Counted from the first letter of the stretch, positions 12,101 through 27,100 are shown. The stretch: 64,000 nucleotides of DNA from Elmis aenea (GCA_947652605.1 OX393577.1:8680868-8744867), one strand, 5' to 3'. Program-made: numbers and translations. Notes: generated by a model from the letters alone, not told the origin.

Positions 12101-15100
12101 GAAATACGCACTAGCCGCTACGCGGCTCCGTGCACGCTTTTTCCACTCGTGCGTCATATGCTTTTTACAAATCTTGTTATGTAATATACTACTCCTACTA
12201 CATACATTTGAACAAGCCAAAACTTATTAGAATTGTGTTAAGTATAGGTACTTGGTAAATTGACTGTTTAAAATTAAAGAAGATCTGGTTGATCCACTTG
12301 CGATGAAATTATAGAAAAATTCTGGGAACTAGATCTATTTAAATTTTTTTTTTACTTAAACGTTGTTTTCTGTTGGAAAGCTAATTTTATGATACTCACC
12401 GTGCTGCGAAGTGTAGCGGACTTTCGTTATTATTATTTTTGAGATTGATGCAAGCGCCAAGCCTGATTAGATTTTCTAAACTACGAATATGGCCTTCTCG
12501 ACTGGCATAATGTAGAGGTGAACACCCTGTGTTATCCTTTTCGTTGAGCAATTGTAGTAAATTCGTTTGTGATTGAGACTAAAATGAATAATACATTGGC
12601 ACTTTAACAAATGTAAAATGTGAATGTTATTTATTGTTATTCAAAATAATCCTTGACTTTCGAACAATTTTGGAAGCAAAGCATTAAATTTTATCTCTTG
12701 ATATTGGTTTGGTCAAAATTGCTCGAAAACAATTAAGAAAATTGCTTTCGAGCAAACCACTTTTCCAGTAAATTTAATGATTTTGTATTTATATAAATTT
12801 AATAAATTTTCTTTAAGTAACTTATTTCGTTATTTCGGGCAATTTGGTTTTTGAGAAATTATTATTCGAGCAACTAGGCTTTCGAGGAACTGTCCATTCG
12901 AAAAACAATTTTTCGAGCAATTGATTTTGAGAAATTTTCTTTCGAGAATCTTTCTTTCGAGCAATTTTTACGAGCAATTGTTTTCGAGCAATTGTTTACG
13001 AGCAACTGTTTTTGAGCAATTGTTTCCGAGCAATTGTTTTCGAGAAATTGTTTTCGAGCAATTGTTTTCGAGCAATTGTTTTCGAGCAACTTTCCGCAAC
13101 CCCTCGAAGTTATAGTTTGTAACTCGTTTTACTAAATAAATAACTTGGAAACAACAAAAAGATGTACCTTGCAAACTTCTGAGGCAAATTGTTCCAACCG
13201 ACCGCCATTCATCACCACCAAGTGTAAAACATTTCTTCGGTTCACGTCTTTGATGTTTATATCTGCTCCTAAGCGAATTAAAACATGCACGGTTTTCCAT
13301 CCACCTCTTAGCGCAGCCAGAAGCAGAGGCGACCGTTTTTCTTTATCCATGCAATTAACATCAGCACCTTCAGTAATCAGAAACTCCACAATCTCAGGAT
13401 GATCAAACATGGCCGCGCAGTGTAACGGAGTCATTTTTTGTACGTCACAAGAGATTAAACATTGCAATTTTTCTTCGGGTTGCATTTTAAACATTAGTTT
13501 AACTATTTCCGTAGCTCCTTGGGCGCAGGCTAAATGAATCGGCGTGGAGAGATCGTACTGCTGGGTCGAAATTTTGGCTCCGGACTTCAGACACAGTTCC
13601 ACAGCTTTTATGTCTCCTCCGTGAACAGCCGAATGAAGGGGGACGTTTCCTTCTGCGTCGTAGAACGATATCATTTCTTCGCGAGTGCATCCATTTGATT
13701 CTCCCCATTGCAAAAACACTTCTAGAGTTTTTGAAGAAGCGTTTTTCGCCGCTTCGTGTATAGGGTAATAACCATTGTTGCACGGTTTCTTTGGACAGGC
13801 GCCAAACTCAGTTATCTATCAATAAACCGCAAAATCAGTAATAAAGAATATTTTTCTAAATTGAAATTAGTGAGTTGAATTGGTTAATCATTTTGTAGCA
13901 CAATGTGAGGATATCCAACAATATTTTAGACGTATTATAAACATTCAGAGAGCTATGAGCGAAATAAATCTGCAAGAGGACCAGGATAGGAAGGGGTGGA
14001 GGAACAGTCTGGAGATCGGGCAGCGCCGACAGACGCTATAGAAACGATTTATATGTATATTATAATCATAAATATTTTGACGAATAAATCCGAAAGTGGG
14101 TGAGCGGATTTTTTCAATGTTTTGCAAATTACATTACAAAAAAACTTACCAAAATTCTGGCGCATTCCTCGTGATCATAGATAGCTGCAAGATGTAAAGC
14201 TGTCCGTCCATGCTCTCCTCCTTGTTCGATATCAATTTTACTCTTATGTCGTCCCATTATTTCTAGGACGCTGACCTTATTTAGCTCTGTAACCAAATGT
14301 ATGGGTGCTTGCTTTTTTTCGTTAAGGACTGTTGTTGTAACTCCTCTGCAAGAAACGTTTAAGTTAAGTCTTTGAACGCAAAGCTTGATGAATTATTTTG
14401 GAGAAATATTGATGTGACGTTTTTTTTTTAAATTTATCTGATTATTTTATTTCGGTATATTTTCGCTGCCATGGCCAATCATCGAAGTGAAGGGGAAAGG
14501 AATAAGGTTGAGGTGGGTAAGGGTAGAGGGTAGGTGGAAGTACTGTCGTAGAATTTGCCTACAGTATAGGTAGAGGAAACCACTTGAAACCTCTACGATG
14601 ACAGGCGGTCTCGGGATTCGAACCCATGACCTCCCGAGTGCTCGCTAGGTTGCTTATCAACCAGCCACCGAGCTCGGTCACATTGTAGTTAATTAATTTT
14701 TTTTTTTTTTTTTTTTATGATGTAAGTGATTAATACTGGTCCGGCTGGGCCAACCATTAATTTTTCTATATAATAAAATGGAAATGTAATAAAATGAAAT
14801 TGATGAGGATGAAATGATTACTTAATACTAGAGTTCACCCATCGGTGTCCTGAAGATGGCACTCTGTTTCACTAATAAACTATCCTACACTATACAAGTT
14901 CAAATGGTTTTTGTCTTTTTAATCTTCTGACCAACCCATGGTTGTCTAGCAGTTGTAGTGCCTCTGGGTTTATATGGTTTTGCAGTCGGGTTGCGTGTTT
15001 TTTTGCAAATCGTTTGATTTCACTAGATACCTCTGGGATACAGAGATCACGATGAATGTCCTTGTTTCTTACGTACCATGGCGCGTCAACTGCGTTACGA

Positions 15101-18100
15101 AGAACTTTATTTTGGAATACCTGTACTTTCTTGATGTTGCACTGTTTGGCACATCCCCACAACTGTATGCCATAAACCCAGACAGGTTTTAGTATCTGGT
15201 TATAGATAATAATTTTATTATACATCGATAATTGGGATCTTCGTCCTAGAAGCCAATACAGTTTTCTGTATTTTATACTTAGCTCTTCTTTTTTTATTTT
15301 TATATGTGGCTTCCACCTCAGTCGCGTGTCGAGAGTCATGCCTAAATACTTGGCTGTCGTTTTATTCGGGACGACGTTCCCATTAATCGTTATTGGAATT
15401 TGTGTAATTTTTTTATTCGTAAAATATATGTGAGAAGATTTTTGATCATTCAGTTTTATACTCCACTCGCTCATCCAATTGCTGATTCTATTACATGCAT
15501 TCTGCAGTTTTATCGCTGCCTCTTCTGTATCTTTACCTACTGCCATGATTGCAGTATCATCTGCAAATGTGGCTGTTGTAATGTTTTGCAGTTGCGGCAA
15601 ATCATGTGTGTACAGTAAGTAGAGGACTGGGCCCAGGACGCTGCCTTGAGGGACTCCTGCTTTCACTTCTTTCAGTGCAGAATATTCATTTTCTTGTTTT
15701 ATTCTAAACAATCTACCTGATATGTACGACATTAACAGTTCTACATGATGTTTTGGTAGTATTCTGTTAAGTTTCAGTATCAGTCCTTCATGAGAAACCC
15801 TATCGAAGGCTTGAGCCACATCAAGAAAGATGGTAGAGCAGATTAATTTTTCTTCTAGTGCCTTTTCTATTACGTCCGTTATCCTGTGCACTTGGTCTAT
15901 CGTAGAGTGTCTGTGTCTAAAGCCGAATTGATGGTTTGGTATTAGCTTTTTCCTTTCTATTACGGGTTGTAGTCTCTTTAGAAACAGTTTCTCGAATAAC
16001 TTGGAGATGATCGGTAAGAGTGATATAGGCCGGTACGATTTGGCTTCATTTGGTGGTTTGCCTGGCTTTTGTATCATGATAACTTCTGCTACTTTCCAGG
16101 AACTAGGAACGTGTCGAAGTCTAAACGCTGCATTTATTAAATACGTCAGCATGACTATGCCTTTCTTTGGGAGTTGTTTCAAAATTTCACCGGTGATAAG
16201 ATCAAACCCTGGAGCTTTGTTGGGATTTATGTTGGTCTTAATTTCTTTGGCCACTTCTTTGGGAGTTACTAGTTCAATTTCTGTGTCTTCAACGTTTTCA
16301 GTTTCGTGTATATAGGCATCAGGGTGGATGTCGTTACATTTGAATATTTCGGCAAGGTGATCGGCAAAAGTTTCGGCTTTCTGCTTATTCTCTCTTGCCC
16401 AGGTGCCATCTGGCTTTCTTATTGGTGGAGATAGAGTAATCGGCCTTTTAAGTTTTCTCGTTGCTTTCCATAATGAGTATTCCGTTTTTTTATCGGCTGT
16501 TAGATTTTCCAAGAACTTATTTATTGACTCTTCTTTCAATTTTTGGATTTTCCTTTTGAGTTGTTGGGTTTTGTTATTAAGTATATTTTTGTCGGCGGGA
16601 TCTCTTGTTTGTTGATATCTTCGTCTTGCTCGTCTTTTTTCCTTAACCAGTTCTTTGATCTCCTTGGGGTAATTGTTCGCTATTGATCTGTGAGTGTACT
16701 CTTTGGTGCTGTTCCATGCCGCTTGTTGTATAACACTGTTGAACTTTTCCACTTCTGTTTCTAGTTGCTCCAAAGTTTGCAGTTGTATATTTAAATTGAT
16801 CTTATTTGCTAGTTCTGTTTTGAAGTTCATCCAGTCTGTAGTTTTGTTTGCCAATGTTGGTCTGTTCTCCTTTTTTATGATTTTTTCACTCAGAGTTAAA
16901 ATTATTGCGGAGTGATCAGAGTCTAAGTCAAAGTTTTCTGCAATATCAATAAAGTTTGGGGAAACTCTTTTTGATATAAAGAAGTCGAGAAGATCTGGAA
17001 TTTTGTTTAGATCTGTGGGCCAGTAGGTTGGCTTACCTGTGGAGTGATAGGTACAGCCCATTTCCCTAATGGCTTCTCTCAATTCTTTTCCCTTCGTTGT
17101 TGTAAGCCTGGATCCCCAATCAACGTGTTTCGCATTGAGGTCGCCTCCCAAAATGAATCTGTCGCCCATATGCCGCAGGAAGTTTTTATAATCTAATTTC
17201 TTAAGGTTATATCTTGGTGGGCAATATAAGGCACCTATAGTCAGTTTTTGCTTGATGGACTTAATTCCAACCACTGTAAGCTGGATTTCTGCGCTTTGAA
17301 TATGGCACTCTTCATAATGATTGATATTATCTTTTATAATGATAGCACTTCCTCCTTTCGCTTTGTTATCGGGGTGAGTGGTTTGGTAAATTTTGTAGCC
17401 TGTTAGTTTTATGTAGGACTGATTTGTTGAGTGCGTTTCCGAGACGAGGCATACATCGATATTTTGTGTGTTTAAAAATAGTTCTATTTCTTCTTTTCTA
17501 TTCTGAATGCCATTTGCGTTCCATGTAGCTATTTTTAATTCACGCTGGTCCATTAATTTGTTCCTCGAGCTGCTGTTCCAGTGTGCTTGGCTTCCAATCT
17601 GTCCAGCCTTTCTGAGAATTTGTTCATCAAATTTGTCAAATTCTGCATCATCTGCATTATTGTTTGTTGTTCATTTAGCTTTGGACCAGGTTGGGTTTTG
17701 CTAGCTTGGACTGCTTGCGCAAATGATACCTCATTGGTAATTTTTTTGCTTGAAAATATTTTCTGTTGGGTATATTGTGGTTTCTTAGAGTTGATTAGGT
17801 TATCTCTTCTCTTTTGAAGTTCTTTTGCAACTAAACAGGCACGATAATTTGCAGGGTGGGCCTCTGCGCAGTTGGAGCACTTTGGTGGATCATTTTTTGG
17901 TTTGCTGCATTCGGTGGTTAAGTGTTTGCCGGCACATTTAACGCAATTAGCTTCGCGTTGGCAGAATCTCTGGGTATGACCATATCGTTGACACCTCTTA
18001 CACTGCGGGATTAATTTGTTATTTTTGAGTGCTTCGATTTTGATCCTCATATGGCATAGGTATTGTATTTCATAGATCTTTTTAATCTCTTCCGAATTTT

Positions 18101-21100
18101 CGAAGGTCAGCATGAACAAAGGAAGTGGGGTAGTCACCACTCTGCCATGTTCTTTAGTTTTTCTGATTTTATTTACTACATCAAGTATTTTGAAACCTCT
18201 ACTTGTTAGTTCGTCTTTGATGTCTTCCGGTTTGCAAGTTGGGTGCAAATTCCTAGCCATGAGTCTAATGGGTCTTGTTTGTTTGTTCTCATACGTGTGC
18301 CATTCTATTTTGGCATCGTTCATGAGGTTTGTTACTTCTCTGTATTCCAGTTCGGTATCAACGTTAATTTTTAATTGGTTATTATTCATTAAGTTGGCTT
18401 TAAAGTTCAAGTTTCTGGTCTTTAGGGCCTGATTTATTTCGGTATAATCTTCTATATTGCTCAGAACCACTGGTGGTGGTTTATGTTTTTTTGCAACGTC
18501 TGAATTTGGTGTAGGTTTAGAACTAATTACCTTTTGTTCTGGTGATAATGCCATTTTTCTCTTTTTATATTTTGGTAATAGCCAAGCTGTTTCTTTAGCT
18601 ACTAGTTCCTCTTCTTCATCCGAGTTGATTGGGCTATAATTTTTATTAGATTGTAAAGAAGCGATCATCTCTCTTAATTCTTGTATCTCTTTGTTGGCTG
18701 CATTGAGCTGGGATTCTAGGGTTTTTATTTTTGCCGATTCTTCTTTTGGGAGGAAAAATCCTTGAGTATCGTTGTTGTACAGCGTTGAATTAATGAATCA
18801 ATAAAATATGTAATGGCTAATGGCATACAATTGTTTATGTAACAAATAGTTCGTAATCTATGGGCATCCGCAGAAAATTTTTCAGTAGAGGGCAAAGCAT
18901 ATAGACAGGTAATAATATATATAAATTTTAATTTAATTTTTTAATTTTCATGATTTGTTTTTACAAGTACTATTTTTACTCGATCCCAGGGGAGCAAGTG
19001 CCCCGTTTGCTCCTCCCCATGCGGACGAATAAAAAAAAAACTGGATCAAAATACAGGAAGTCAATAATTGAATAAAGAATAACAAATATTAACAAACTAC
19101 AATCACCAATTGATTTAATTGTACTGCTGTGCGTATTTCACAAATAATTTATAGAATATACTAAAGAGCTTTAAAATAATTTGTTGTTAGATAAGCATAC
19201 TTGCTTTTACATTATACGAATTTCGCATTTCATTATTTGCCAAGTACTGTAAGGCAGAAAAGTGTCGTTTTTTATGTTTAATAACTACATCAAAGAATTA
19301 TTAGTTAAACAATAACAAATACCGCGCGTGCTTACACAAAATAACTACAAAGACGGCAACAACTAAGAGTTAGTAATACATTTTTAAGGCGGCTATTTTT
19401 TTAAGGTTTAATGAACGTCTAGACTTTTTAAACGTTGTCTTGAAGAAAATAAATTGAAATCAGGAATATCGTGCAAAATGTATTTTGTGACGTTCGCTGT
19501 AATTACTAAAAATTTAATTATGCTTTTTATTTGATCACATAGTTTTGTAAATAATCATAAATATGTCAAAGTGGTTTTCCTAATGGCACAAAAAGCTTGT
19601 TGAAATATTTAAAATACAGGCTAAACTAAATGACCTTGCATTAAACCGAGTTTACTTGGCTGTGGTTTGAGCACTTTAATGTAGCTTTTGGAGGTACACG
19701 TGTTTGATAAGCATTCGATGATTGCTTTTATTTCAATGTACAATGCGCAGTTGTGATTTTAGTTTTGTAGTGAACAATATTATTAAAAAACAATTGTTAA
19801 AAGTGTTGTGCTACCATTCGCTAGGCATCGTCGGCCCAATTGTACTCATTTTATTGTAAGTACATAAAACTTTTTGTTTTTGTTTTTGATAATACTCGTA
19901 TAAATAATATGCGAATTGTAAGGATAAATACTTCCATATTTTTATTTTCGCAATACGTATGAAGAAAGTAATGTGATCGCTAAAATTTTGGATTTTCGAC
20001 GAATTTACATGTTTTGAGGTGTCCTGAATATGTTTAAACTATTTACGCACTGACGGCCGTTTGTGTGTGTGTATTGTGTATGTGTATGCGCCAGCGTTAG
20101 ACATTATATTTGTACATATTTAAAATAACTTATCGGTAGAGCGTTAAGAAGTTTATTACAAATAGCGTGCTTTTAGTTCATATATCAAATAATAACTTTT
20201 ATACAGGGTGTCCCAGGTTACATTTCCAGCATGGAAATCTCGCTTATTATTAGTTACAGGTTTGCTTAAATTATATGAATTATTCCTTATTATGAGAGGA
20301 CCTAAATTCTGTTTGAAAAAGTACATTTCCTGTATTGCAGATTACACAACAATAATATGAAATTCTAATAAATGATACTGAAGACAAATGGTAACTCATT
20401 TGACATTTAATTAGTTGTTTTTTGTGTTTATTTTCATAGATAGCTTGATAAGTGATGGGTAAAATATGATTTTTCTTGATTTTGTGATTTATTTATAAAA
20501 ATGTATATAGCAAGTAATACCTAATTTAAAAGAGAAAAAAAAGCACATTTAACTATTCCATCGCCAACTTCGCGGTCCATAAGAAAAAATGAAATTAGGG
20601 GAAATATCTCAAAAATGGTAGGTGTTAAAAAAAATCTAAAATAATGGTTACATTCTACATAAAAAAGTACCTTCAGAAGGTACAAATAAAATTATTGTTC
20701 TAATGATTAGGACAAAAAAGTTATGAGACAAAAAAGAAATTCGACATTTTCATACTTTTTGCTAGAACATCTGACGCACGAGGATTTTGTACTTTTAAAA
20801 ATTGATTGTGGCTCCTCTCATACTAAGGAATAATTCATCTAATTTTAAAAAACCTGTATATCTTATAATAAGCAAGTTCCCCATGCTGGAAATGTAATCT
20901 GGGACACCCTGTATATTATATAGTATTATACAGATTTAGGGTATTAAAAGTTTAACGTTAATACAAAATTAAATAAAAAGGTAATAGACAAAAATATTGA
21001 CTATATTGAACTCTAATAAATCCTTTTTTTTTTTTTGAAAATTTTAAATTTCCTATAGAATAAAGAAAAAACTAAACTTTTAAAATCTTCATATAATTTT

Positions 21101-24100
21101 TCTTCACAATAAAAAAAAGTTAATTTATTTTTATAAACTGTAATTTTTTTCAATTCTTTTAAATTTTAAAGAAGTTATGATTAAATTTTTTAAAAATATT
21201 TTTATAAAGGCTGTGCTTGTTTGTATCTCATGAAAACTCGCGTGAAACATCATTTTGGTACACGTTGTTTTCGCCTATTTCTTTAAATTTTAATACGTAA
21301 AGCAGTATTTTGTAGTAGCTTTGTGAAACTAAAAAAAATCTATAGGTACTTACGACTGAAGCAGATAGTCAACCGCGTCCAGAGCTCCATTTTCCACAGC
21401 GACATGTAATGGGGTATTTCCTGCATTATCCTGCACGTTGAGATCTGAAATATTACTTTGAGTTTATAACAGTTTGTGTACTTTGTACAGGGTGGTCCAA
21501 ATTCGATGGGGTTACATGGGTATCGCGCTTAATAGTAAAGATAGAGAAACGGTTAAATTACCAAAAATGTGCAGTTTTTTGAGACAAACTCAGAACAGTT
21601 CTTAAATATATTCTATCATTTCCGATTTTTCTTGTTTTTTTTGTTTTGTTTTCACACCCTACTTTTTGTTTCTCATCTTTAAAAAAAAATGTTTATGAGT
21701 TTATAGATGCAAATCACGTTTGTCGGATACATTTTGATATGCATTTGCACAAAACTTTTGTTCATATGTGAATACACGTTTCATCCCGAGCATTCATATA
21801 GTTAAATAATAATATTTGCTTGTTTATATAAAATTTAAATACGTCTACTAGTGTTGATTTTTTCCTCCATATTTAATCATGCATTTTGTTGGTAACTTAT
21901 TGTTAGTTAAATTATACATAAGATACAGAAATTGCTACAAGTACTCTTGTGTTTACAGGGGCAATGTCATACAATGTCAATTATTAAGACTTTATAAATA
22001 ACACGTGCTGGCGCAGATGTGGAGGAGCACACAATATCGTAAAATTGGTTCGCAATTTATCCAAATGTACCGCTTTCACATCATTTAATTATAGCATGCG
22101 ACGTACCTCGTGAATTTTGAGCTTACGACAATTACTCTGTGAAACGCATAATTTAACAAAAGCTGTGTGACATTGTCCTCAGGCACAATAAAAAATTTGA
22201 TGGGCGTTTATATATTTTTTTTTTCTTCGGAAGATGTCGTTTGTAACAACGTATCGTAGCGTTCGTTATTTCTTATTGTTTAGTTTGGTTTTTAAGATTT
22301 TTGAAGGTGTACATATGTTACAGTTAGTTAAAAATGTTATTTTTGTATTTGCTTTCAAGTTTACGGAAAATATATTTCAGAGCGTGATCTCCGCACTTAA
22401 AAACTTTTGAAAATGTAGGCGAGACGTTGATAAATTATATATCAAAAGGTTTCTTTTAAAAAAATTACTTTTAGTGCAATTATAGGGATTTTACAGTTAT
22501 TTTTAAACTCTAAGTTTTGGAATGGATACCGGGAACGATTTATATTAAACCATTACGAAGGAGTGATAATTGTTCATAATTAATGGTACTTTATCGTACC
22601 TACTTGGAGTTGATGAAGTAAATATATTTTCTACAAATCGATATATTAAAAAAATGTTTAAAATAAAAGTTGTTTCTCTAGCTTTTTACACTTTTTGGTA
22701 TACTCGATTTCATTTTGTTTTGTATGGTTTCGTTGCTATGACAACCAGCTTTTTATAAATTTTTTAAAAGAAAACAATCCCGACTTTGATTGTTTGGCAA
22801 CGTTAATTTTTATATTAGATTTTGCAATTTTGTGGTCATTTTAAATAAACCTATGACATATTCTATTACTGTATAGAGAAAAAAATAATCTTTACATCTA
22901 ATTCATCATCTACTAGGACAGCCATTAAAAAGTTATAATAAATATTTAAAATACACTCCTAAATAGCAAACCTTTGTCCCATTTAACCAATCTTTTATTT
23001 TTATTATTTGCGGAGATAGCGATAATGCCACATCGAAAAGTGAAGCACACTGTATAGGTAATAAGTATTACACTTTTTGATTCCTCTTTGTATTACATAC
23101 ACAAAGCCGGTTTTAGATTTGCGGTACTGTGTGCGAATATAAATTCGGGGCCGAAAAATAAAACTGTTATATACTTATTAAAGATACATGCTCACTTTTT
23201 AAATTTAATCTTTTATTTATAGTAAAAACCATCGTCAACACAGGGCCGGATTACTTGCACTCCCCTATCGCCGGCTCTGCCGCCTCCATTTACTACCAAG
23301 CATTGTTCACGTCTGTTTCTAAAATTTCTTACAGCGTTTGTTAATTTAACTTAACTTAAAATAAGTCATAATAACCCTAACATTTTATTAAGTACATTTA
23401 AAGAGGATACCATAAATGTAATAATATATAGTGTTCTATTCAAAATAAAAAACTTTGTTATCGTAGCCACGAAACTGTGAAGAACAAAACAAAATCTTTT
23501 ATCATAAACATTTTTTGGTTAAGTCAATATTTTATGAGATATAAGTGATATGCACGATCTGCAAGATGAGTGCAATCGCATGATCCAAGAATAAGACAAG
23601 CAATAACTGTGTAAATAAATAAGACAATTTATGTTCACATTTAGTGCATGTATGAAGCATGTAAATGAAAGATTTAAGACGTACTTCTCTAATTTTGAAA
23701 CTAAACTGTGTAATTTTGCAATGCCTAGTTATAGATAGTTTAATAAAAATTTAATCAACGTATGTACCTATCGATATGGTAAAACTCACCTCCTCCGTGT
23801 GCGGTTATGAATTGTAAAATATTTATCCTGTTTTTTGCTGAGGCTTGATGAGCTACAGTGCGCCCTCGCGTATCTTTGATGGCGAGACGAGATGGTTCGG
23901 CAAAATACAGCCTTTGAAACGTTTCGATATTTCCACTCTCTGCAGCCTGAAAATAAAAAAAAAACCATTTAAAGTCTAGATAAGTATTGTAAAAACAAAT
24001 AAAAACCGTGTTTCGTTGCAAACGAGTTCTGTGGGCGAACTGATTTTTCTTCTTCAAAAATAGACGAATCGTGTTGTAAAAAACTGATCTTTCAATAACG

Positions 24101-27100
24101 TTGTAGGTTTGTAAATAAAATTTTTCGATGCTATTTCAAGTTTTAATTAAAATTTTAGTGTCTGGATTTTCCGTCACTTCACGACTGCGTTACTGTTTTT
24201 CATTTAAATAGAAGAATAAGTGGCGAAAGACAATAAAAAGTCATAAATAGAGATTTTTGGCTTCGGTGGTATTAAATTGGAAGCACGATTCGTCGTGACC
24301 AAGCTCATGATGAATCTGAACTGTATTTACAAGTTTATTTTTTGTTTTAAACAATTATTGATTACAAGTTTAATTAATGATATATTTAACTACAACATTT
24401 TGAAAGAAATGTAGCTTCGATTATAGAAATGGTGTGAGTTAGTTTTGTAAAAATTGGGAAGGTAAATGATTAACGTATAATTTGGTACGAACTTTTTTAT
24501 TTGTATACAATTTACAGTTCATATTTTAAAAGATCCACATGCTTTGACCAAACGTAAATTCGTTAGTAAACAAAATCGCGTAATCATTTAAAATGAAAAC
24601 GTTTTTGGTCCATTTCGCGTACTGTAAACATTGGGTAAAGCTAAGGAGTAAAATCGTACTATTTCACAATTAAATTTGCCATGTAATACGAACATCTGAC
24701 TTTATTAAAAAAAATAATATATATATTATAAGCGTAATTCCTAATTTACATTGGTATAGTAGCTAAAGCAGGTTTCTAAATCAAGAAGCTTAAGCAAGTA
24801 ACAATCAAGTAGCAAAATATGTCAAAATTTTGGTTTAGTGAGTGTCTCCACCCAATATACAGGGTGGTCCACATGGAAGGGCTACTATTGGGATCTCGTA
24901 AACGGTAAGAGCTACAAAGAAGTTTAAATTAGACGTGTTTTCCCTTTCTCAGACCTATTCAGTGATGCTTTAACGCAGTGGTTTTAAACCAGTGGGGCGC
25001 GAGGCTATTGCAAGGGGGGCTCGCAGCTGTTGCCAAAATATTATTTTTGAATACAAACAAACAAAAATAACTTTGTTTTTACAGAATATGGTATATTTGT
25101 TTTGTAGCCCATTAAATAATTATTAAAGTATGAAATTAGATTGTTACGAAAAGTTAGGGGGGGCGCAAATTTTTTTTTTATGAAAAAGGGGGGCGTAGGT
25201 ACAAAAAGGTTGGAAACCACTGCTTTAACGTTTAAAAAAAGTTCCATGGCACGCTAGATAATAAATAACAATCAAAAGGGGCATTTTTTTAAATCGTTAA
25301 TAACTCGGTTATACTTGATGCTACAAAAATATTTTTGGGGAAAAAGTTGTTGATTTTTTTACGCACTGTAAAATAAAAACATTCATTTGTCTCAAAAAAA
25401 TCATTGGATGAGTTTAAACATATTTAACCGGTTGCGGAAAATTGCTCGAAAACAATTGCTTGAAAAATTGTTCCTCGAAAGCCTAGTTGATCGAATAACA
25501 ATTTCTCGAAAACAACATTGCTCGAAATAAAGAAATAATTTACTTAAAGAAAAATTTAATTAATTTAGCTAAAAACAAAATAAGTAAATGTATTAGAAAA
25601 GTTGTTTACACTTAACCTTAACAAGAATAATTAAATATTTATTATCTTCTCATTACCTTCCTTGCTAATAGTATTTTACTGTTAGGGAGTCCTTAGAATA
25701 TAGTACAGAAATGCAGAAAATCAACAAAGCCTTAACGAGTTGAAAACAGAACAATTTTTGTCTGGCGTTGAATTTCCAATGAGTAAATATCGCGATTGTG
25801 CGGGAAGAATACTGCGCATACTGCAAAATTTTGAGTACAACGTAGATATAACAGGATATCTTCGCAGTCTTGATCACAACATTTATTTATTTAGTGTACA
25901 TGTATTTGTAAATAAATTTAAATACATTTTTCTAAATGTAAACAAATGTAAACAACTTTTCTAGTACATTTAATTGTTTTGTTTTTATAAAAATTTTATA
26001 AATTATCCTTAAGTACCTTATTTCGTTATTTCGAGCAATTTTCTTTTCGAGAAATTAGTATTCGAGCAACTAGGCTTTCGAGGAACTGTCCCTTCGGGGA
26101 ACAATTTTTCGAGCATTGATTTCGAGCAATTGTTTTTAAGCAGTTTTCACTAAACCATATTTAACTTCAAAGGCACGAGGCTAAACTTAGTAGACTTTAT
26201 CAATATTTTTAAATCCACTGAAATGCAAACCCTTAAATACATCAAAACAAATAACAATGAACTTAGATAACGTTCTTAATAAACTTTCCAAATAATTACC
26301 ATTAATTAAGTTGACTACAGGACTAAGATTTTGGCGTTTCTTTGTAAACTAATTGTTGTTTCGATGCGTTTTCCTTAAAACTCATAGTTTGCCTAATTAA
26401 CTCTGATTCATTGAATTAACTTTTGTCGTACGAAGTTACAATTTTAACAGATAAACTTTATATTTTCAGTCTTCGTCACTTTAATCAATACAGCTTTGAT
26501 TATTAACGTCCTGAATGTTTAGCGAAATGTTAATCGAGTTCTACGAAAAGTTTCAAGTGACTAAAGCTAATAATGTTAATGACAGCGAAGGAAAACAACA
26601 ACAAAATTAAAGAAATAGCACTGAACCTTTTTTTTTTTTAAATATCTATTACAAACAGTTATTGTTTTAATGAACATAACTAGTGGATTAATCAATTTAC
26701 TTTACTATACATTACGGTAATTAAAATTACATATTTTGGGAAATGTTTAATTTTATGTAATAAACCAACACATTAGTACCAACGTGAGCCATGCGAGTTG
26801 ATTAGTTGAGCTTTAGGTGCTTGCTTTTATGTTCAAAATGGTGTCCGAATAAGTTTTCCACCTTTGTTATAATGTACGGGATAGCTTGCTCATATAGTTT
26901 GAGAGGTTTAGTTTATATTACTTACACAAAGTTTTGCTACCTTTAGAACAATCAATCTATACTTTATATTTGTATCGCCACAAAATGCAACGTGTGACAA
27001 CCACAATTAAATAATAATGACAGTAAGGGACTTTACTGTACATTTTTTTCTTCCATCGAAAGTAATCGTTTAACTTTTATTGACTAATTTTGTTTTAATG

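Larger units (their letters stand above)
14698..18787 (-). mobile_element. Jockey-clade non-LTR retrotransposon, nearly full length
   Basis: A 4.09 kb element with two intact ORFs, a short 3' UTR and a poly(A) tail (T run 14698-14716). It is flanked by the direct repeat AATTAAT at 14691-14697 and 18788-18794, a likely 7 bp target duplication. It lies in the sense orientation of TrpA1 within intron 4. No stops are seen in either ORF, so the insertion is probably young. ORF1 is open up to the 5' border, so slight 5' truncation is likely. Confidence 0.9.

Noticed and set aside
12955..13100. CRISPR-like array
   Set aside because: The units are 12-14 bp, imperfect and without spacers, in a eukaryotic intron; this is a minisatellite arm.
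14614..14660. tRNA gene on the minus strand (GGTTCGAATCC T-arm)
   Set aside because: No complete acceptor stem or anticodon arm can be drawn, and an A-rich tail follows; it fits a SINE head.
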